Shown here: positions 1 to 7,219 of the stretch, piece by piece
Numbering within the stretch: the first letter of the stretch is position 1
Layout of the letters: every line of letters begins with the position of its first letter
Assembly: GCA_013042035.1 (NCBI GenBank)
Contig: JABDQX010000334.1
Span: 1 to 9,239 of the forward strand
Length of the DNA stretch: 9,239 bases
Reading direction: 5' to 3'
From: Gammaproteobacteria bacterium
GTDB taxonomy: Bacteria; Pseudomonadota; Gammaproteobacteria; HK1
Position numbers and translations under genes: made by a program
The notes under the pieces: generated by a model
What the model was told of the DNA's origin: nothing
The model's database searches: none
What the model saw: the letters and a program-made list of their open reading frames with translations, nothing else

Positions 1-1273
1 TTATCTGGAAGAATTTGTCGGCTCGCTGAAATAGCCGGCGCGCATCCGAGAATTGATGGTTTGCCACATGAACTTGGGCCAGTACCGCCATTCGTAGCGC
101 CAAACGTTGCATTTCGGTGAGTTTCTCACCGGTCTCCGCGTGCTCGATGCGTGCCGGTGCCTTGAGTATGTTGAAGACATTCCAGGTTAGTTTGGTGCTC
201 CATTCATACCAATGGTTGCTCTCCAGCAGATCGTTACTGTCGTATTTATTGGCGTTTGTCAGTGTGATCCCGGGTAACATGCTGAGGATCGCCTTGCGCG
301 TTTCCTTGACGGCGATTCGGGATTGATATGAGCGCTCGCGAATATCCGGGTTGTTGTGAAATGCCAGTTCTTCCATGTGATCCAGCGGCATATCCCATTC
401 CGGGATTTGGAGGTTGCCAAGCTCCGGGGTCGCAACGCGAATGTTTGTTCCCGGTTCCACGTTAATCAAGGCGGCCAAATCGATGTGGGCGGACGAAAGC
501 TCCTGCTCGATATTTTCCAGCTTTCGGATGTTCTCCAAAAGCATTTTTTGATAGCGAAGCGCCTGAAGGGGGTCGGTGAGCCGTTCCTGAATCTCGGCAT
601 CGGCATTGGAGAATTCCGTTTCGGCCAATTCGACGGTTTTCCGGATCTCGTCCCTTAACTGCTGATAGGCCACGACACGCCAGTAGGAAAAGAATATCTC
701 CTGGATGAGATTATGGAGTACCTTGCGGCGCCGCTCCGCAGCGATAAGCGCGCGGTCGGCGCTTTGCTGGGCTGTGTAGTAGCTGATGCCGAAGTCGAGT
801 ATGTTCCAGCTCGACGTCAGCTCGGATGTCGTCGTTTTCCTCTCCGAGGAATAAGAGGGCTCCGAGTCCCGGTCACCTCCACTCAAGAGTGTATTCCTGG
901 AGGCACGGTACTCGGAGCGCGAATGATATCCGGCCTGTGCCACGAGTTTGGGGAGCAGGTCGAATTTGTCTACATCGAATCGATTGAGCGCCAACGCCTG
1001 TTCCATCATTTTTACCCGATGGTCCAGGTTGTATTTCAGTGCCCGTGCGATCGCCCGAGGCAGTGTCAATACCTCGGTCTCCGAAAGCGGTTCGGTATCG
1101 ATGAATAAACGATCGATATCTTCTTCGGCCTGTAGCGTCAGTTCATCGTTGGTCAGTGGCTCTGGCGTTACCGCGCAGGCGGTAAGCAATACCGCAAGCA
1201 AGATCAGCATTAGTAGACTGGACAGAGAGGGTAATCGAAGGGGATACCCGAACGCTGTCGTTGGATTAGCCAT
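1..1273 (-). CDS. TolC-family outer membrane efflux lipoprotein (3' end outside window)
   Basis: The frame is open from ATG at 1273 to the window edge: 424 codons and one extra base, with the C-terminus missing. The N-terminus has a hydrophobic stretch (about residues 19-30) ending in a lipobox, LLTAC, with Cys33 as the predicted lipidated residue. The mature protein is rich in long helices with OEP-type sequence, including a WNILDFG segment near residue 157, like the WxLFDxG element seen in TolC relatives, and a second similar WNVFN segment about 220 residues later. That is the two-fold repeat expected of this family, whose members are usually 450-500 residues long. It should form the trimeric outer-membrane duct of a tripartite exporter. 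A strong ribosome binding site (AGGTAGGAAG) sits just before the ATG and touches the stop codon of the LEPR-protein gene 15 nt upstream, so the two are probably translationally coupled. I infer that it exports that neighbour. The exact substrate and the partner pump cannot be seen. Confidence 0.88.
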   Translation of the reverse strand, partial: MANPTTAFGYPLRLPSLSSLLMLILLAVLLTACAVTPEPLTNDELTLQAEEDIDRLFIDTEPLSETEVLTLPRAIARALKYNLDHRVKMMEQALALNRFDVDKFDLLPKLVAQAGYHSRSEYRASRNTLLSGGDRDSEPSYSSERKTTTSELTSSWNILDFGISYYTAQQSADRALIAAERRRKVLHNLIQEIFFSYWRVVAYQQLRDEIRKTVELAETEFSNADAEIQERLTDPLQALRYQKMLLENIRKLENIEQELSSAHIDLAALINVEPGTNIRVATPELGNLQIPEWDMPLDHMEELAFHNNPDIRERSYQSRIAVKETRKAILSMLPGITLTNANKYDSNDLLESNHWYEWSTKLTWNVFNILKAPARIEHAETGEKLTEMQRLALRMAVLAQVHVANHQFSDARRLFQRADKFFQI

Positions 1274-1288
1274 TTCTTCCTACCTCAG

Positions 1289-3829
1289 TCAAATAGTGTG
1301 TGCGCTAATCGTCGCAATGAATGCCGCTTGACGCGCTTCGAATCCGGTTCGTCCGGCTGCCGCTAATTGTTCGGAGAAGGCGGAACGACAGATGGGCCGG
1401 TCGGCGGGCGCCGATGACCGGCCATCTTCTTGAATGCCCATGTTCTGGTTTGTGTGCGATATATCATCATCCATGCTTTCTTCTTCCCATTCTTCCAACT
1501 CCCATTCCTCTGTCGGCTCGATCTGACATTCTTTTGTTCCATCGTCTACCAGGCAAAAACTGAAGGAGGTTGTCACTTCGCATCCGGAGGATACGTCGCG
1601 GGCAATGATTTCCACCGTAATAACTTCTTGCGCCGGAGCGTTGGGAACCATGCCGGCAAGAATCCCTGCTTCGGAATTGAATCGAAACCAGTCCGGCAAC
1701 GGCGAGCCATCAATCTGCCTCGCCTTCAATTGTATCTCTGCCTCGGAATTGGTGTGAGTAAAGGTATCGTAAGGAACCTGAAATTCGAACCGCCTTCCAA
1801 CCTCAATGGCCATGTTTTCTATTCCACGGTTAACCGCCAGGACATCACCATCGGAGCCGTAACACATCGCCGCGGCCGGCGCGCTTTCGGCGCCTCTTGT
1901 CGCAATGCTTCTGGCACTGCTCATGATGCCGCTATCCGACACCATTATCGGGGAATTCCCAGAGCCACCCTGCGTGAAATGGCTGGAACCACGGTCGGCC
2001 GCCGTTATCGGTAAGGGGTTATTGAGCACATCTATCGATGGGTTATCGGTAGTGACCATGCCTATGGTGGGAAAATCATTGATTGATTCCGAGGGTTGAT
2101 CGGAATGCGGATCGGGCTCGGGTGGTTGTAGGGTGCCTCCACCGAGTCTAAGAATTTGGGTTTCGTCTTCTATTTTCTCTTCTATTTCTTCGGTTGGCGT
2201 ACCCATCGGTCCGGTGTTGCCGCGATCGTTGACCTCGTATCGGATTTCCGCTATTTGAGTGCCTTCCGGGATTTGTTCGAGTGTAATAAAGCTAAGGGTT
2301 TCCAGTGCGTTATTTATATCGGCGAGAGTGCCTTCGAGTGTTACGGAGGTAGAATTATTCTGGCCCGACACGATGAGAGCGTCAATATCGGCTGAAAACT
2401 GTAGATTTCCCACATCCGGAGCAGTGATCTCTATTTCCATTTCGATCTCATCGAGTTCATCGACATCGGGATCGTCCACCCGCACATTCGAGAGCGAATA
2501 TTCTTCGTTTGCTTCGACGGTTATGCTGGCCGGCACCGTGAGAACCGGCGGATCGTTGACCGGATCGATATCGATTTCCACGATAAGACTTGCATCGGGA
2601 TCGATGCTATCGTCGGGTGTTATGGAAATAGTCAGATCCCTGGGATCGTCCGGTGGAGTATCTGAGTCGTTACTGAAGGTGAGCTGGCTGGCGATGGTTG
2701 TCAATACCGTTCCGTCGACGAGAGATCCCGCCGCAAGGTTATCGATATAAAACGAAGCTCCCGCTAATGTCGCACCCGTGGAATCGTAGGAACCGGAGAC
2801 AAAGATAACTCGGTAATCACCACTTTCCGAAATGATGGTTTCGGCTGTTCCTACATCCTCGGTATAAGCCAGAGAATCGGGTGGTGGCGGAGCACTGCCC
2901 AAGCGATTCAGCAAGACCTCGGTGTCACCTGTTTCTGTATTCAGGAGATAGGCAAAGACATCATAGGAATCTCCGACAATCGCTCTATCGGCTGCCCAAT
3001 CGAAGCTGACCACATCCCCTTGGGCGAGGTAAATCTCATTACTGCAGGCATAAGGCCCATGCACGGTAGTAAGATTCGCACGCGTTACTATTCCTTGGCT
3101 TCCGAGATGCAGGGAATTGGTTGCATCAAAACTACTCTCATTACTAGGCCGGGACTGCGTATTCTCCCCAATGTACCAGTGTTCACGGCTAGTGTCACTG
3201 CTGCTAGTGAGTTGTTCGCCGATGGAATCCGAAGGCATCTGATAACCATCGTCACCCTCATAAGGTATTGGGTATTCACAGATTTGATCCGATCCAAGAA
3301 CCAACAGCCCGTTGCCTTCCTCGTTTGTGGGTATGACCCATCCGCTGTCCCTTAGGTTGGTTATCAGATCGTCTGATTCGAAATCGCCGTGGGAGAAGTT
3401 TTCTGTAAAATCAATCCGCAAGGACGCACCGTCCTGGCCGTCATTGTCAGCGTCGATAATCCCGATGAGCGCTCGGTCTTCTCCGTTACCGAGATAAACA
3501 TTGTCCCCATCCACTGAGATTACGCCCTCGGCATTGACGTTGGCACCGGGTTTATTAATTAAATTGAGTTGATCGGAATCGGTGGACCCGTCAAGCGTAA
3601 AGAACAAAGAGCCACCCCGATAGTCGTGTTCACTGGTAATCGTAATATCGTCGATGGGGATAGCTGGGGCTTGCTCGGTATAAGAATAGGACGATTCACT
3701 TGAAGTAATGGTGGTCTCCGACGCGGCATCCGCAGCGCCGGCGCCGTCGAACATGATCCTTGGCTCGAGGGAAAGCAGCCCGAAATAGCCACCCGCGGCA
3801 CGGGCCGTTCTGTTCGTTTCTTTGTGCAT
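1289..3829 (-). CDS. LEPR-XLL-type surface/secreted protein with cadherin-like and putative Ig modules
   Basis: Residues are counted from ATG 3829 (846 aa). A GTG one codon upstream (3832) is an alternative start, better spaced from a weak AAGG. There is no Sec signal peptide. Residues 21-30 read LEPRIMFDGA, the signature at the N-terminus of many very large bacterial surface proteins. Residues about 60-145 resemble a degenerate cadherin-like module (GGSL... IDADNDG). Residues about 224-369 form an unassigned beta-rich block ending in GASFYIDNL. Residues about 370-425 and 425-534 look like cadherin-like repeats, the second starting NDPPVL. Residues about 545-650 are low-complexity linker. Residues about 674-764 match the putative Ig (He_PIG) pattern, with LPDWFRFNSEAGILAG. 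An acidic Glu/Trp segment (770-789) precedes the C-terminal motif FSEQLAAAGRTGFEAR. No RTX nonapeptides are seen. The protein is likely a calcium-binding-like adhesin or exoprotein exported through the TolC homologue encoded just downstream. Its ligand is unknown. It is short for this class, whose members often exceed 1000 residues. Confidence 0.8.
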   Translation of the reverse strand: MHKETNRTARAAGGYFGLLSLEPRIMFDGAGAADAASETTITSSESSYSYTEQAPAIPIDDITITSEHDYRGGSLFFTLDGSTDSDQLNLINKPGANVNAEGVISVDGDNVYLGNGEDRALIGIIDADNDGQDGASLRIDFTENFSHGDFESDDLITNLRDSGWVIPTNEEGNGLLVLGSDQICEYPIPYEGDDGYQMPSDSIGEQLTSSSDTSREHWYIGENTQSRPSNESSFDATNSLHLGSQGIVTRANLTTVHGPYACSNEIYLAQGDVVSFDWAADRAIVGDSYDVFAYLLNTETGDTEVLLNRLGSAPPPPDSLAYTEDVGTAETIISESGDYRVIFVSGSYDSTGATLAGASFYIDNLAAGSLVDGTVLTTIASQLTFSNDSDTPPDDPRDLTISITPDDSIDPDASLIVEIDIDPVNDPPVLTVPASITVEANEEYSLSNVRVDDPDVDELDEIEMEIEITAPDVGNLQFSADIDALIVSGQNNSTSVTLEGTLADINNALETLSFITLEQIPEGTQIAEIRYEVNDRGNTGPMGTPTEEIEEKIEDETQILRLGGGTLQPPEPDPHSDQPSESINDFPTIGMVTTDNPSIDVLNNPLPITAADRGSSHFTQGGSGNSPIMVSDSGIMSSARSIATRGAESAPAAAMCYGSDGDVLAVNRGIENMAIEVGRRFEFQVPYDTFTHTNSEAEIQLKARQIDGSPLPDWFRFNSEAGILAGMVPNAPAQEVITVEIIARDVSSGCEVTTSFSFCLVDDGTKECQIEPTEEWELEEWEEESMDDDISHTNQNMGIQEDGRSSAPADRPICRSAFSEQLAAAGRTGFEARQAAFIATISAHTI

Positions 3830-3952
3830 CACTGTCGGTTACCTTAGCCAGGACATCAGAATAAGCTTATAAAAAACAATTTATTAAGGCCTTGAGACCT
3901 GCTCAGGTTTGACCCACTTGTCGAAATTGATAGATGGCGAAACTATATCACA
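3830..3952 (-). promoter_or_regulatory. Intergenic boundary between xseA and LEPR gene, with AT-rich island and palindromes
   Basis: This 123-nt gap is by far the widest on the xseA side of the LEPR gene and probably separates two transcription units. Read on the minus strand, an imperfect hairpin CCTGAG-CAGGT-CTCAAGG (3907-3890, one bulged A) is followed by a T-rich stretch containing TTGTTTTTT. This could be a weak intrinsic terminator for the upstream genes, although the T run starts too far from the stem to be canonical. An AT-rich island (about 3859-3887) contains the palindrome ATAAGCTTAT (3861-3870) and a TATAAG hexamer that could serve as a -10 element. AAGGCCTT (3886-3893) is a second palindrome. 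I could not find a convincing -35 at proper spacing, so a promoter here is inferred mainly from position. Confidence 0.35.
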
Positions 3953-5314
3953 CTATACATCGGTATTTCCCTGTTCCTTCGCTTCGATTTGCAAAATGGT
4001 GGAAAGTAGTGTTCCTTTTGCAAGTCTGGTCAAGATTCGCTCACCTTCGAGCATCGATTGCGCGTCGCGTACTATTTTATTCCCCGATGATTTATCGCCT
4101 GATGATTTCGTGACAATGGCATACCCTCGTTCGAGGGTTCGCTGGGGATTCATTGCCTCCATTGCGCGTTGCACGGATGTGATATGCGCGGTATGCATAC
4201 CAAGATTTTGTTTTATAGAAAAAATCAATCGCTGCACAAGTTGCTGTCGATATGCCCCGTGGCGCTGGATTTTTGCCGACGGCTCATGGCGGTAGAGTCT
4301 GGCTGTCAATTCTGCGAGACGATTCCTTTGAGGGGATGAAAAGGAGCGCATATGCTGGGTCAGTCGATGCGTTAGGTCATCAATACGCTGACTATCATCC
4401 GATAATCGGCGTCGTGGATGCACAAGCCGTTTTTCGAGCCAGAGGACTTTCTGGTGTCTTTGTTCGATACGGCGGCGTGTCAGAGAGAGGATTTGATGGC
4501 TTAATAAGGCAATCCGCCGTTGCCATTCCTGTTGATCCGGCACCACCAGCTCCGCCGCGGCCGAGGGCGTCGGTGCCCGCTGATCCGCGACGAAATCCGC
4601 GATGGTAAAATCGATCTCATGGCCAATGGCGCTTACTATCGGGATCTCGCACCGATAAATGGCGTGGGCCACGGCTTGCTCGTTGAATGCCCAAAGATCC
4701 TCCAGGGAGCCTCCACCCCTGGCGAGAATCAGTACATCGCATTCCTGTCGCCGGCTTGCAAGATCGAGCATGTGGGTGATGTCCGGTATCGCCTCGTGTC
4801 CTTGCACCGATGCCGGGTACAGCAACACCGGTACCCCGGGGAAGCGTCGCTTCAACACCGCCAGGATATCCCGAATTGCCGCGCCACTGGGAGAGGTAAT
4901 TATCCCTATCTGTTTTGGTATCGCCGGGAGCGGTTTTTTACACGAAGACGCAAACAATCCCTGGGCGGCAAGTTGCTTTTTCAGGACCTCGAAGGCCTGC
5001 CGGAGGGCGCCTTCTCCTACCTCTTCCAGATATTCCACAATAAGCTGGAAATCACCTCGCTGGGGATAAAGGCCGGCGCGTGCTCGTGCCAGTACCTTGG
5101 CGCCATCTTCCAGGGTGAAACCCAACTGCCGATTATGCATTCGGAACATGGCGCACCGAACCTGGCAGCCCTCATCCTTGAGCGAGAAATACACATGCCC
5201 GGAGCGCGGGCGCGCAAGGTTGGAGATTTCCCCTTCGACCCATATCGTGGGGAAATTCGCTTCAAGGAGGGAACGTACTTCCTGATTCAGGCGGGTGACG
5301 GTGTAGATATCCAT
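3953..5314 (-). CDS. xseA: Exodeoxyribonuclease VII large subunit
   Basis: This 453-residue protein has the normal length of XseA, the catalytic subunit of exonuclease VII, which degrades single-stranded DNA from either end in the cytoplasm together with several copies of the small subunit XseB. Residues about 1-100 form the N-terminal OB-fold (VTRLNQEVR, WVEGEISN, GHVYFSLKD, QVRCAMFR). The catalytic domain follows, with IGIITSPSGAAIRDI (136-150), the glycine loop ARGGGSLEDLWAFN (198-211) and SAIGHEIDFTIADFVAD..RAPTPSAAAE (228-255). Residues about 262-390 are the long, charged, helical region typical of the family, and NPQRTLERGYAIV (389-401) marks the C-terminal end. The ATG at 5314 is preceded in frame by a nearby TGA, so it is the first possible ATG; no strong ribosome binding site is visible. 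The gene begins 26 nt after the maf stop. No xseB gene lies in this window. Confidence 0.97.
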   Translation of the reverse strand: MDIYTVTRLNQEVRSLLEANFPTIWVEGEISNLARPRSGHVYFSLKDEGCQVRCAMFRMHNRQLGFTLEDGAKVLARARAGLYPQRGDFQLIVEYLEEVGEGALRQAFEVLKKQLAAQGLFASSCKKPLPAIPKQIGIITSPSGAAIRDILAVLKRRFPGVPVLLYPASVQGHEAIPDITHMLDLASRRQECDVLILARGGGSLEDLWAFNEQAVAHAIYRCEIPIVSAIGHEIDFTIADFVADQRAPTPSAAAELVVPDQQEWQRRIALLSHQILSLTRRRIEQRHQKVLWLEKRLVHPRRRLSDDSQRIDDLTHRLTQHMRSFSSPQRNRLAELTARLYRHEPSAKIQRHGAYRQQLVQRLIFSIKQNLGMHTAHITSVQRAMEAMNPQRTLERGYAIVTKSSGDKSSGNKIVRDAQSMLEGERILTRLAKGTLLSTILQIEAKEQGNTDV

Positions 5315-5340
5315 AGTTTTGCATACAGTTCAGATTCTCA

Positions 5341-5931
5341 CTAGCTGCCTTTGGCGGTTAGTGCGAAATTACTCAGCATCCGCTCAAGCAATTCCAGTGG
5401 CAGGCCCACCACGTTCGATTCACTGCCTTCCAGAATACGCAACCAGTCGTGTCCATCCTGATAGCCGAAGGCGCCGGCCTTATCTTCCCATTGTCCTCCA
5501 GCCAGATAGTCTTCGATCCGGGTGTCTGTCAGGTGGGCCATGGCAAGCTCTGTGACGGCAGCTTCGACGGCGTGGCGTGATGCGCCTGCCTCCCAAAGGC
5601 AAAGGCCGCTAAAGACGCGGTGATTCCCGCCCCGCAGCAATTGAAGCATCTGTCTGGCATGAGCTGCATCGTATGGTTTGCCGAGGATCTGTCCGCAGCA
5701 CTCGACGACTGTATCGCAACCGAGCACGATGCCATTTTCGACGCGGGTTACCACATCGGCCGCCTTTTGCCGGGCCAGTCTGGTGACCATCCGTGCCGGC
5801 GGTTCATTTTCGTATATGCCACATTCGGCCGACTCGTTTGGTGGCACAACCACAAAATCGTAACCTGCGTCCGCCAATAATTGGCGACGACGGGGGGACT
5901 GACTGGCCAGGATAATGGTGTGGGGCATCAT
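5341..5931 (-). CDS. maf: Maf-family nucleoside triphosphate pyrophosphatase (YhdE-like)
   Basis: From ATG 5931 the protein has 196 residues, normal for Maf. The family signature ILASQSPRRRQLL lies at the N-terminus. GCDTVV near residue 73 carries the expected catalytic Asp, followed by GKP and KAGAFGYQ, then VVGLPLELL near the C-terminus. Maf proteins hydrolyse non-canonical or excess nucleoside triphosphates to monophosphates and pyrophosphate. The SPRR and KAG-FGYQ elements resemble the E. coli YhdE (dTTP/UTP) subfamily more than the YceF (7-methyl-GTP) subfamily; substrate choice is inference. The start is uncertain: TTG 5952, ATG 5946, ATG 5931 and ATG 5928 are all in frame. I prefer 5931 or 5928 because an AAGG lies 4-7 nt before them and Maf proteins normally start a few residues before the LASxSPRR motif. 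The gene sits between metZ (30 nt upstream) and xseA (26 nt downstream), probably in one transcript. Confidence 0.95.
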   Translation of the reverse strand: MMPHTIILASQSPRRRQLLADAGYDFVVVPPNESAECGIYENEPPARMVTRLARQKAADVVTRVENGIVLGCDTVVECCGQILGKPYDAAHARQMLQLLRGGNHRVFSGLCLWEAGASRHAVEAAVTELAMAHLTDTRIEDYLAGGQWEDKAGAFGYQDGHDWLRILEGSESNVVGLPLELLERMLSNFALTAKGS

Positions 5932-5961
5932 AGCGCCTTGCGCCATATGCAAACGGAAGAG

Positions 5962-7164
5962 CTACGCTAACCCACGCTCGAGATCGGCCTTGATATCTTC
6001 TATATCCTCAAGACCCACGGAAATTCTTAGCAGACTTTCCCTGATACCCGCCTCGCTGCGTTGCTCGGGGGTGAGCCTGCCGTGGGTTGTGGTCGCCGGG
6101 TGGGTGATGGTGGTTTTTGTATCGCCGAAATTAGCGGTGATGGAAAGCATTCGGGTGGCGTCGACGACCCGCCAGGCTTCCTCGCGGTCTCCTTGTACAT
6201 CGAAGGCAATAATGCCGCCAAAGGCGGATTGTTGTCTGGCTGCAAGTGTATGCTGAGGATGTGAGGTAAGCCCCGGATAATACACGCGGGCAATACTCGG
6301 TTGTTTTTCCAGCCAGTGCGCAATCTCCAGCGCGGCCTTGCTATGGGCCTGCATCCGGAGGGACAAGGTTTCCAACCCCTTTAGAAAAACCCAGGCGTTG
6401 AAGGGACTCATGGACGGCCCACTGGTGCGCAATACCCCAAAGACATCATTTCTTATCGATTCCGAGTCCGTGACGACGGCACCCCCGACGCAACGGCCCT
6501 GGCCATCCAGGTATTTGGTGCCGGAATGGATAACGATATCCGCCCCGAATGTGAGGGGTTTTTGCAGCGCCGGCGTGCACATGGCGTTGTCCACCACAAG
6601 CAAACAATCAGCAGCGTGGGCGAGATCGGCCATGGCCTGGATGTCGGCAATCTCGGTCAGTGGATTGGCGGGGCTTTCCAAGAACAGCATCCGGGTTTCA
6701 GGGCGAATGACCTTGCCCCAGGCCTCCGTATCCCGACTCGGATCGGTGATCGGAATGAACGTGGTTTCAATCCCAAAACGCGAAAGGATATTTACAAATA
6801 AATTTACGGTTGAGCCGAAGAGGTTACGCGAGGCAACCACATGGTCTCCCGCCTTCAACAAGGCGAGGCAGGTGGTCAATATAGCAGCCATCCCCGAGGC
6901 GGTGGCTACGCAATGTTCCGCGCCTTCCAGGGTTGCGAGACGCTGCTCGAACGTGCGCACTGTCGGATTGGTAAATCTGGAATACACGTTGCCGGGCTCT
7001 TCATGGGCAAATCGCGCCTTTGCCTGGGCGGCCGAGTCAAAAACGTAGCTGGACGTGGTGAAGATCGGATCGTTGTGTTCACCCTCGTGGGTACGTGCTT
7101 GGCCCGCGCGCACGGCGCGGGTTTCGAAGGCGTAGTGTGAGAAATCGGGGGGGGCGTTTGACAT
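5962..7164 (-). CDS. metZ: O-succinylhomoserine sulfhydrylase
   Basis: This 400-residue PLP enzyme of the Cys/Met metabolism (gamma) family makes homocysteine from O-succinylhomoserine and sulfide in methionine synthesis. Visible landmarks are the phosphate-contacting YSRFTNPT (61-68), SGMAA (90-94), VDNAMCTPALQKPL (191-204) with the Asp that holds the PLP ring, the SGTKYLDGQGR block with Lys217 as Schiff-base lysine, and LLRISVGLED (378-387) with the substrate carboxylate Arg. The FGST at 116-119 has Phe where cystathionine gamma-synthases usually have Tyr (YGGT), and the whole reads close to Pseudomonas MetZ. The position after purF also matches the MetZ arrangement in pseudomonads, which favours MetZ over MetB or MetY. 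The ATG at 7164 has GGAG 10 nt upstream, and that GGAG lies inside a hairpin arm. Codons 4-7 contain a run of eight C residues. Confidence 0.96.
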   Translation of the reverse strand: MSNAPPDFSHYAFETRAVRAGQARTHEGEHNDPIFTTSSYVFDSAAQAKARFAHEEPGNVYSRFTNPTVRTFEQRLATLEGAEHCVATASGMAAILTTCLALLKAGDHVVASRNLFGSTVNLFVNILSRFGIETTFIPITDPSRDTEAWGKVIRPETRMLFLESPANPLTEIADIQAMADLAHAADCLLVVDNAMCTPALQKPLTFGADIVIHSGTKYLDGQGRCVGGAVVTDSESIRNDVFGVLRTSGPSMSPFNAWVFLKGLETLSLRMQAHSKAALEIAHWLEKQPSIARVYYPGLTSHPQHTLAARQQSAFGGIIAFDVQGDREEAWRVVDATRMLSITANFGDTKTTITHPATTTHGRLTPEQRSEAGIRESLLRISVGLEDIEDIKADLERGLA

Positions 7165-7171
7165 TGCGAGA

Positions 7172-7218
7172 CTACTCCGTTACAGAGGAGTAAATTCCTG
7201 CATGACCGGAATCTACTC
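7172..7218 (-). promoter_or_regulatory. Candidate alternative-hairpin leader controlling metZ translation
   Basis: Read on the minus strand, this gap holds three segments. A is GAGTAGATTCC (7218-7208), B is GGAATTTACTCC (7198-7187) and C is GGAGTAG (7178-7172). A and B can form an 11-bp stem with one G-U pair and a 9-nt loop. B and C can form a 6-7 bp stem with an 8-nt loop. Both stems need the TACTC part of B, so they exclude each other. C carries the GGAG presumed to be the metZ ribosome binding site, so the B-C stem would hide it and the A-B stem would free it. Segment A begins two bases after the purF stop, where a terminating purF ribosome would cover it. The pairing is seen directly; a regulatory role is inference. 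No U run follows either stem, so a terminator is unlikely. Confidence 0.45.
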
Positions 7219-7219
7219 A

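Noticed and set aside
1289..3829. RTX-toxin or LapA-type adhesin with a LapG cleavage site
   Set aside because: No GGxGxDxLx nonapeptide repeats are present. The Ala-rich stretch after the LEPR motif (GAADAAS) does not match the TAAG-type site known for LapG.
3890..3907. Canonical Rho-independent terminator after xseA
   Set aside because: The stem is short and bulged, and the T run begins more than ten bases after it. It is kept only as a weak possibility inside the intergenic entry.
4520..5344. Plus-strand open frame of 274 codons opposite xseA
   Set aside because: It lies wholly antisense to a clear, full-length xseA. Its translation shows no recognisable motif and is rich in residues typical of a shadow frame.
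6338..7048. Plus-strand open frame of 236 codons opposite metZ
   Set aside because: It is antisense to an unambiguous metZ and has no domain signature, so I treat it as a shadow frame.
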